From positions 1 through 17,779 of the forward strand of contig CAZGTQ010000118.1 in NCBI GenBank assembly GCA_964528575.1: a stretch of 17,779 nucleotides of DNA, read 5' to 3'. The notes under the pieces were generated by a model. It was not told where the DNA came from, made no database searches, and worked only from the letters and a program-made list of their open reading frames with translations. The DNA is from CAZGTQ01 sp964528575. Lineage in GTDB: Bacteria; Planctomycetota; UBA1135; GCA-002686595. Shown here piece after piece: positions 14,133 through 17,779 of the stretch. A program made the translations under genes and the position numbers. How positions within the stretch are numbered: the stretch's first letter is position 1; the number at the start of each line of letters is the position of its first letter.

Positions 14133-15182
14133 TCAGCCTCCCACGAGCTCGGCCGCGGCCGCGACGACGCGCTCGGGCGCGACCCGGCGCATGCAGGCGT
14201 GCTCCGCGGCGCCCACGAGCGGACAGCGCTCCAGGTGGCACGGGCCGCATTCGACCGGCTCCCGCACCAGACGCACGTCCTCGAGCGGCGCGGCCGTGTG
14301 GCGCGGATCGGTGGGGCCGCACACGACGACGACCGGCGCGCCCGCGGCCGAGGCGACGTGGCGCGGGCCGCTGTCGGCCGTGACGACGAGCGTGGCGCGC
14401 GCGCAGGCGGCGACGAGGCCGGCGAGGTCGAGCACCGGGTCGGCCGCCGCGACCGGCTCCGCGCCGGCGGCGAGCGCGGCGACCGCGGCGACGCGCTCCT
14501 CCTCGCCCGGGCCCGCGACGAGCAGGCTGCGCAGGCCGAGCCGCGCGCGCACGCCGCGCGCGACCTGCGCCCACGCATCGGCTGACCAGCTCTTCGCCGA
14601 GCCGCGGCGGCCGCCGACGTTGAGCAGCGCGAAGCGCTCGAGGCCCGCCGCCTCGAGGCGCGCGGCGAGGGTGCGCGCCGCCGCCGGCTGCGGCGCGAGC
14701 CGCGGGCGCGGGTCGCGCACCGCGACGCCCGCGAGCTGGACGAGATCGATGCAATCGGCGACGAACGGGCGCGGCAGCGGCCGCGGCCAACGGCCGCGCA
14801 CGCCCAGGCCGAGCGGCACTCCCCCGCGCTCGCGCGCCGGCGCCGCGCTCTGGGTGAGCAGCGGCGCCCGCCCGTCGCGCGCCCAGCCGATGCGGCGCGC
14901 GATGGGCGCGCGCCACGCGGTCCACGCGCTGCGCCAGGACCCGGTGAAGAGCACCGCGGTGGCGTGCCCGCGCCACGCGCTGGCGCGCTCGCCGCAGCGG
15001 CCCTCGTGCGGGATCCGCCGCGCGAGCTCGAAACGGCCGTCGAGGACGCCGAGCAGGTGCGCGGGGCCCGCGATCGAGAGCCGCTCGCCCGCGCGCTCGT
15101 ACAAGGCGCGCACCGCCGGCTCCGCCTGCACGAGATCGCCGAGCCAGGACGGCACGCGCACGAGGACGCGCTCCGCGCTCAC
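14133..15182 (-). CDS. GT9 family glycosyltransferase (LPS heptosyltransferase-like), second copy
   Basis: A 349-residue GT-B fold protein of the ADP-heptose:LPS heptosyltransferase type. The N-terminal acceptor motif V-P-S-W-L-G-D-L-V-Q-A (10-20) is the family's W-x-G-D-x-v-x-a signature. The C-terminal donor half has G-R-R-G-S-A-K-S-W (191-199), A-G-P-G-E-E-E (223-229) and T-A-D-S-G-P-R-H-V-A (268-277), then C-G-P-T-D-P (288-293). Four cysteines (312, 315, 320, 330) close the protein, like those in its neighbour. Start GTG 15182 overlaps the upstream TGA (GTGA); no ATG is close. It likely adds a sugar, probably heptose, to the inner core at the inner face of the cytoplasmic membrane. It shares motif order with the upstream GT9 but differs widely elsewhere, so it is an old duplication or a separate enzyme step. 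Confidence 0.88.
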   Translation of the reverse strand: MSAERVLVRVPSWLGDLVQAEPAVRALYERAGERLSIAGPAHLLGVLDGRFELARRIPHEGRCGERASAWRGHATAVLFTGSWRSAWTAWRAPIARRIGWARDGRAPLLTQSAAPARERGGVPLGLGVRGRWPRPLPRPFVADCIDLVQLAGVAVRDPRPRLAPQPAAARTLAARLEAAGLERFALLNVGGRRGSAKSWSADAWAQVARGVRARLGLRSLLVAGPGEEERVAAVAALAAGAEPVAAADPVLDLAGLVAACARATLVVTADSGPRHVASAAGAPVVVVCGPTDPRHTAAPLEDVRLVREPVECGPCHLERCPLVGAAEHACMRRVAPERVVAAAAELVGG

Positions 15183-16198
15183 GCGAGCAACGCCTCGGCG
15201 GCCGCGACGACTCGCTCCGGCTCGATCTCGCGCATGCAGCGGTGGTGCTCGAGCGGACACGCGCGGCGCAGGCACGGCGCGCATTCGAGCCCCTCGCGGC
15301 GCACGATCGTGCAGCGCTCGAGCGAGCTCGCGGTCAGCTCGGGGAAGTTGGGCCCCATCACCGACACGCACGGCACGTCGAAGGCCGCGGCGTACCAGCG
15401 CGGGCCCGAGTCGCCGACGAGCAGGAGCCGCGCGTCCGCGACGAGCGCCTTGAGCGTCGCGAGCCCGCCGGCCGCATCGGCGAGCGCGACCGCGCCCGTG
15501 CGCGTCCCGGCGGCGACCGCGCGCACGAGCGCCTGCTCGCCCGGGCCGCCGGTGACCACGCTGCGCAGGCCGCGCCGCTCGAACAGCCCGTCGAGGGCGG
15601 CCGCGAAGTGCTCCGGCGGCCACAGCTTGGCCGCGCCGAACGCCGCGCCGGGGCAGCACAGCGCGTACGGCGCTCCCGGCTCGAGCCCGGCCTCCTCGAG
15701 CCGGCGCGCGGCGTCGCTCCGGGACGCCGCGCCGACGCTCAGGCGCGGGTGCAGATCGCGCGGGAGCACGCCGACCAGCCCCGCGACGTCACGCTGCAGG
15801 TGCGCGGTCGCGATCGGCACCCGCCGGCCGTCGCGCGTCGGCGGGACGACCGCGTGCGTCAAGAGGTGCCGGCGCGCGCCGATCGCCGCTCCGGCGCGGA
15901 TCGGGACACGCGCTCGGAACGCGCGCCATGCGGCACCGAACGAGCTCGACAGGAGCAGCGCGGCGCGCGGGCGCAGGCGGGCGAGCGCGGCGGACTCGTC
16001 GCCGCGGCGCGCGAGCGGGACGAGGTGCGGCTCGAGCGGCCCGTCGCGCAGCACGTCCGCGAGGTGCCCGCGCAGCGCGATCGCGACGCGGTCGAAGCCC
16101 GGCGCGGTGAGCGCCGCCTCGAGCACCGGCGTCGCCATGACGAGGTCGCCGACCCAGTTGGGCGCGCGCACGACGAGCGTGTCGGGCACCGCGCTCAT
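15179..16198 (-). CDS. GT9 family glycosyltransferase (lipopolysaccharide heptosyltransferase II-like)
   Basis: A 339-residue GT-B protein. R-A-P-N-W-V-G-D-L-V-M-A (11-22) is the heptosyltransferase II-type N-terminal motif. The donor-binding half has C-C-P-G-A-A-F-G-A-A-K-L-W-P-P-E-H-F (181-198), G-G-P-G-E (217-221), G-D-S-G-P (262-266) and M-G-P-N-F-P-E-L-T (281-289). A C-terminal cysteine group, C-A-P-C-x4-C-P-L-x-H-H-R-C-M (306-322), is typical of several bacterial heptosyltransferase II proteins and may bind metal. It is expected to transfer heptose from ADP-heptose to the lipid A-Kdo acceptor. Start ATG 16198 overlaps the stop of the WaaP-like gene (ATGA), and its own stop overlaps the next GT9, so all three are translationally coupled. 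Cytoplasmic, membrane-associated. The sugar is inferred from the family. Confidence 0.9.
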   Translation of the reverse strand: MSAVPDTLVVRAPNWVGDLVMATPVLEAALTAPGFDRVAIALRGHLADVLRDGPLEPHLVPLARRGDESAALARLRPRAALLLSSSFGAAWRAFRARVPIRAGAAIGARRHLLTHAVVPPTRDGRRVPIATAHLQRDVAGLVGVLPRDLHPRLSVGAASRSDAARRLEEAGLEPGAPYALCCPGAAFGAAKLWPPEHFAAALDGLFERRGLRSVVTGGPGEQALVRAVAAGTRTGAVALADAAGGLATLKALVADARLLLVGDSGPRWYAAAFDVPCVSVMGPNFPELTASSLERCTIVRREGLECAPCLRRACPLEHHRCMREIEPERVVAAAEALLA

Positions 16199-17067
16199 CC
16201 GACGTCGGGCACCTCGGGCCGGCCCGGGTCGGACCAACGCGGCTCGTGGGCGGCGAAGCGGCGCTGCTTGCGGACGATCCGGCGCGCCCACCCGCGCCGG
16301 TCCGCGCGATTGCGGCCCGTGCGCTCGAGCCAGCGGTCGAGGAAGCGCATGCGCTCGCTCGCTCCGACGCTCGGCGGCAGCGCGTGCAGGAGCGCGGCGA
16401 GGTCCTTGACGAGCCAACGCCGGCGCGGGCGCGGCTCCCGGCGCGCGCGCCCGACGTCGAGCAGGACGAGCGTGCCGCCGCGCTCGACGACGACGTGGTG
16501 GACGTAGAGATCGCGGTGGTACCAGCCGTGTCCGTGCAGCGCGACGACCAGCGCCAGCAGCGTCTCGGCGAGATCGTCGCGCTCGGCCCGGCCGGCGCGA
16601 GCGAGCCGCTGGCGCAGCGTCTCGTCGTGCTCGACGTACTCCATGACGGCGGCGCTCCGCTCCCGGCCACCCGAGCCGGTCTCGAGCCACGCCAGCGGGC
16701 GCGGGACCGCGACCCCGTCGGAGAGCAGCGCGGCGAGGTTCTCGCACTCGCGCCGGCCGGGCGAGCGCGGAGCGCGGCCGCGCAGCCGCTCGTACCAGCG
16801 CTCGCGCCGCGCGTCGCCCTCGGCGCGCTTGACGACGAGGCGCGCGCCGCCGGGGGCCTGGACGAGGAACGTCTCGCGCCGGGGCATGCGCCGCAGCCAC
16901 AGTGCCGGCTCGTGCGCGAGCAGCGCGGCGCCCAGCGCGGTCTCGTCGGCCGCGCCGAACGCGGCGAGGAGCGCGGCGCGCCGGCCCGGGTCGAGCCACG
17001 AGCGGAACGCCCCTGCGCCGGGGGTCGCGCCCGCGGGCGCTCGGGTTCGAAGGACGGGCGGCGCCAT
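16195..17067 (-). CDS. Lipopolysaccharide core kinase, WaaP/Kdo kinase-like
   Basis: A 290-residue small kinase-fold protein. Lys80 in L-V-V-K is the probable ATP-binding lysine. The catalytic loop G-W-Y-H-R-D-L-Y-V-H-H (181-191) matches the H-R-D-x-Y-x-x-H pattern of LPS core kinases, with Asp186 the catalytic base. L-L-D-V-G-R-A-R-R (202-210) replaces DFG, and the R-R-R-W-L-V-K-D-L (215-223) segment after it is characteristic of WaaP/InaA-type kinases. It should phosphorylate a core sugar of LPS in the cytoplasm. The ATG at 17067 is chosen: the frame can be extended to TTG 17157, but that stretch covers a good promoter match and is not conserved-looking. First gene of a coupled operon with two GT9 enzymes. 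Confidence 0.85.
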   Translation of the reverse strand: MAPPVLRTRAPAGATPGAGAFRSWLDPGRRAALLAAFGAADETALGAALLAHEPALWLRRMPRRETFLVQAPGGARLVVKRAEGDARRERWYERLRGRAPRSPGRRECENLAALLSDGVAVPRPLAWLETGSGGRERSAAVMEYVEHDETLRQRLARAGRAERDDLAETLLALVVALHGHGWYHRDLYVHHVVVERGGTLVLLDVGRARREPRPRRRWLVKDLAALLHALPPSVGASERMRFLDRWLERTGRNRADRRGWARRIVRKQRRFAAHEPRWSDPGRPEVPDVG

Positions 17068-17110
17068 GGGGCGCGACGTCCCCGCGCCGGGCGAGGACGG
17101 TCGGCGGTCG

Positions 17111-17139
17111 ATCCCAACGCGGACCCGCGGCCGAGTCAA
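17111..17139 (-). promoter_or_regulatory. Promoter of the LPS core operon
   Basis: On the minus strand TTGACT (17134-17139; 5 of 6 to TTGACA) is followed after exactly 17 nt by TGGGAT (17111-17116; matches T, A and T of TATAAT). Start would be near 17104, a leader of about 36 nt before ATG 17067. An AT-rich patch (AAAATT, around 17146-17152) sits just upstream and could act as an UP-like element. This is the best sigma70 match in the window. Confidence 0.5.
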
Positions 17140-17318
17140 CCGCGCGAATTTTCGCAAGCGCAGGGTTCCCCGGCGCCCGGGCGAGCTATCGAATGAAGGG
17201 CTCCCGCGGCGCGCCGTGCGCGACGTGGGTGCGACCCGGCCCCCAAACCCCGGCCTCCCCCTCTTCGGCCCATCCCCTACGGACCGGCCCGCGCCAGACG
17301 CGCGTCGGCTCCCACACC

Positions 17319-17779
17319 ATGTCCACCGGAAGTGCGGTGGCGAGCGAACGCTCGCTGCAGGACGAGTTCAATCCGTTCCGGGCGATGGCGGACCGCTTCG
17401 ACGTGGCCGCCGACATCCTCGCGCTCGAGCCCGGCGTCAAGGAAGTGCTGCGCAACCCCGATCGCGAGCTCTCGGTCGCGATCCCCGTCGTGATGGACGA
17501 CGGCGCCCTGCGGCTCTTCAAGGGGTTCCGGGTGCAGCACAACTTCCTACGCGGCCCGTGCAAGGGCGGCATCCGCTTCGCGCCCGACGTCTCGATCGAC
17601 GAAGTGCGCGCGCTGGCCGCGTGGATGACGTGGAAGTGCTCGGTCGTCGGCATCCCGTTCGGCGGCGCGAAGGGCGGCGTGATCTGCGACCCGCGCGAGC
17701 TGTCGGAGCGCGAGCTCGAGGGCATCACGCGCCGCTACACGGTCGCGATCATGGACATCCTCGGTCCGGACCGCGACGT
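17319..17779 (+). CDS. gdhA: Glutamate dehydrogenase, N-terminal part (3' cut by window edge)
   Basis: 153 residues are present and the frame is still open at the window end; related enzymes are about 410-450 residues, so roughly the first third is here. N-P-F-x-x-M-A-x-x-x-F-D-x-A-A-D-I-L (18-34) is the usual N-terminal helix of Glu/Leu/Phe/Val dehydrogenases. F-R-V-Q-H-N (70-75), G-P-C-K-G-G-I-R-F (79-87) with Lys82, M-T-W-K (103-106) and P-F-G-G-A-K-G-G-V (113-121) with catalytic Lys118 are all intact. It should catalyse reversible oxidative deamination of glutamate to 2-oxoglutarate and ammonia. The motif set fits the small hexameric (RocG/GudB/archaeal-like) group; cofactor choice lies in the missing Rossmann half. 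ATG 17319 has no clear Shine-Dalgarno. Divergent from the LPS operon across about 250 nt. Confidence 0.92.
   Translation, partial: MSTGSAVASERSLQDEFNPFRAMADRFDVAADILALEPGVKEVLRNPDRELSVAIPVVMDDGALRLFKGFRVQHNFLRGPCKGGIRFAPDVSIDEVRALAAWMTWKCSVVGIPFGGAKGGVICDPRELSERELEGITRRYTVAIMDILGPDRD

Noticed and set aside
11746..14976. Minus-strand open frame of 1076 residues across three genes
   Set aside because: It joins off-frame readings of the GT9, enoyl-CoA hydratase and MEMO-like regions; no family signature is continuous.
17068..17157. TTG start at 17157 for the LPS kinase
   Set aside because: It would place the TTGACT/TGGGAT promoter inside the gene and adds a 30-residue Arg/Pro-rich leader; ATG 17067 is simpler.
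17186..17728. Minus-strand open frame over the glutamate dehydrogenase start
   Set aside because: The plus strand encodes intact glutamate dehydrogenase motifs through the window end; the minus frame is an antisense shadow.

Overview
The window is about 17.8 kb of very GC-rich bacterial chromosome with short gaps and several start/stop overlaps. The combination of a Hanks-type Ser/Thr kinase with a long extracytoplasmic half, an FHA-GAF sigma54 activator, a secreted protein with tandem W-(V/M)-T-x-(D/E)-E repeats, a divergent parvulin-like anchored protein and LPS core genes suggests a Gram-negative, Planctomycetota-like organism. This is an inference from family types; a myxobacterium or another high-GC lineage cannot be excluded. 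No rRNA, tRNA, CRISPR array, transposase, phage gene or attachment site was seen, so this looks like ordinary chromosome rather than an island.

Layout. (1) 1-1298, plus: the C-terminal part of an unusually acidic, glycine-rich protein, closed by a strong intrinsic terminator. (2) 1382-1999, minus: a carboxymuconolactone-decarboxylase-like protein, divergent from (3) 2227-4110, plus: a membrane-anchored protein with degenerate SurA/parvulin features. (4) 4143-11321, minus: a three-gene run transcribed as sigma54 activator, exported pseudo-peptidase, membrane Ser/Thr kinase; the last two overlap by 4 nt. (5) 11495-13176, plus: a YkgJ-type cysteine-cluster protein overlapping a MEMO-like protein by 4 nt. 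(6) 13161-13979, minus: an enoyl-CoA hydratase that overlaps the MEMO-like gene tail to tail by 16 nt. (7) 14133-17067, minus: an LPS operon (WaaP-like kinase, then two GT9 heptosyltransferase-like proteins) with 4-nt overlaps at both junctions and a recognisable promoter. (8) 17319 to the window end, plus: the N-terminal third of a hexameric-type glutamate dehydrogenase.

How the genes may work together. The LPS operon fits phosphorylation and glycosylation of a lipid A-core. The 4143-11321 run is the most interesting part. A membrane kinase able to create phosphothreonines lies beside a transcription factor carrying a phosphothreonine-reading FHA domain, and between them is an exported protein with a metallopeptidase fold signature but an altered active site. 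Together these could form an envelope-to-sigma54 signalling circuit. That link is inferred from adjacency and domain logic and is not shown by the sequence. Translational coupling through GTGA, TTGA and ATGA overlaps is used at four junctions.
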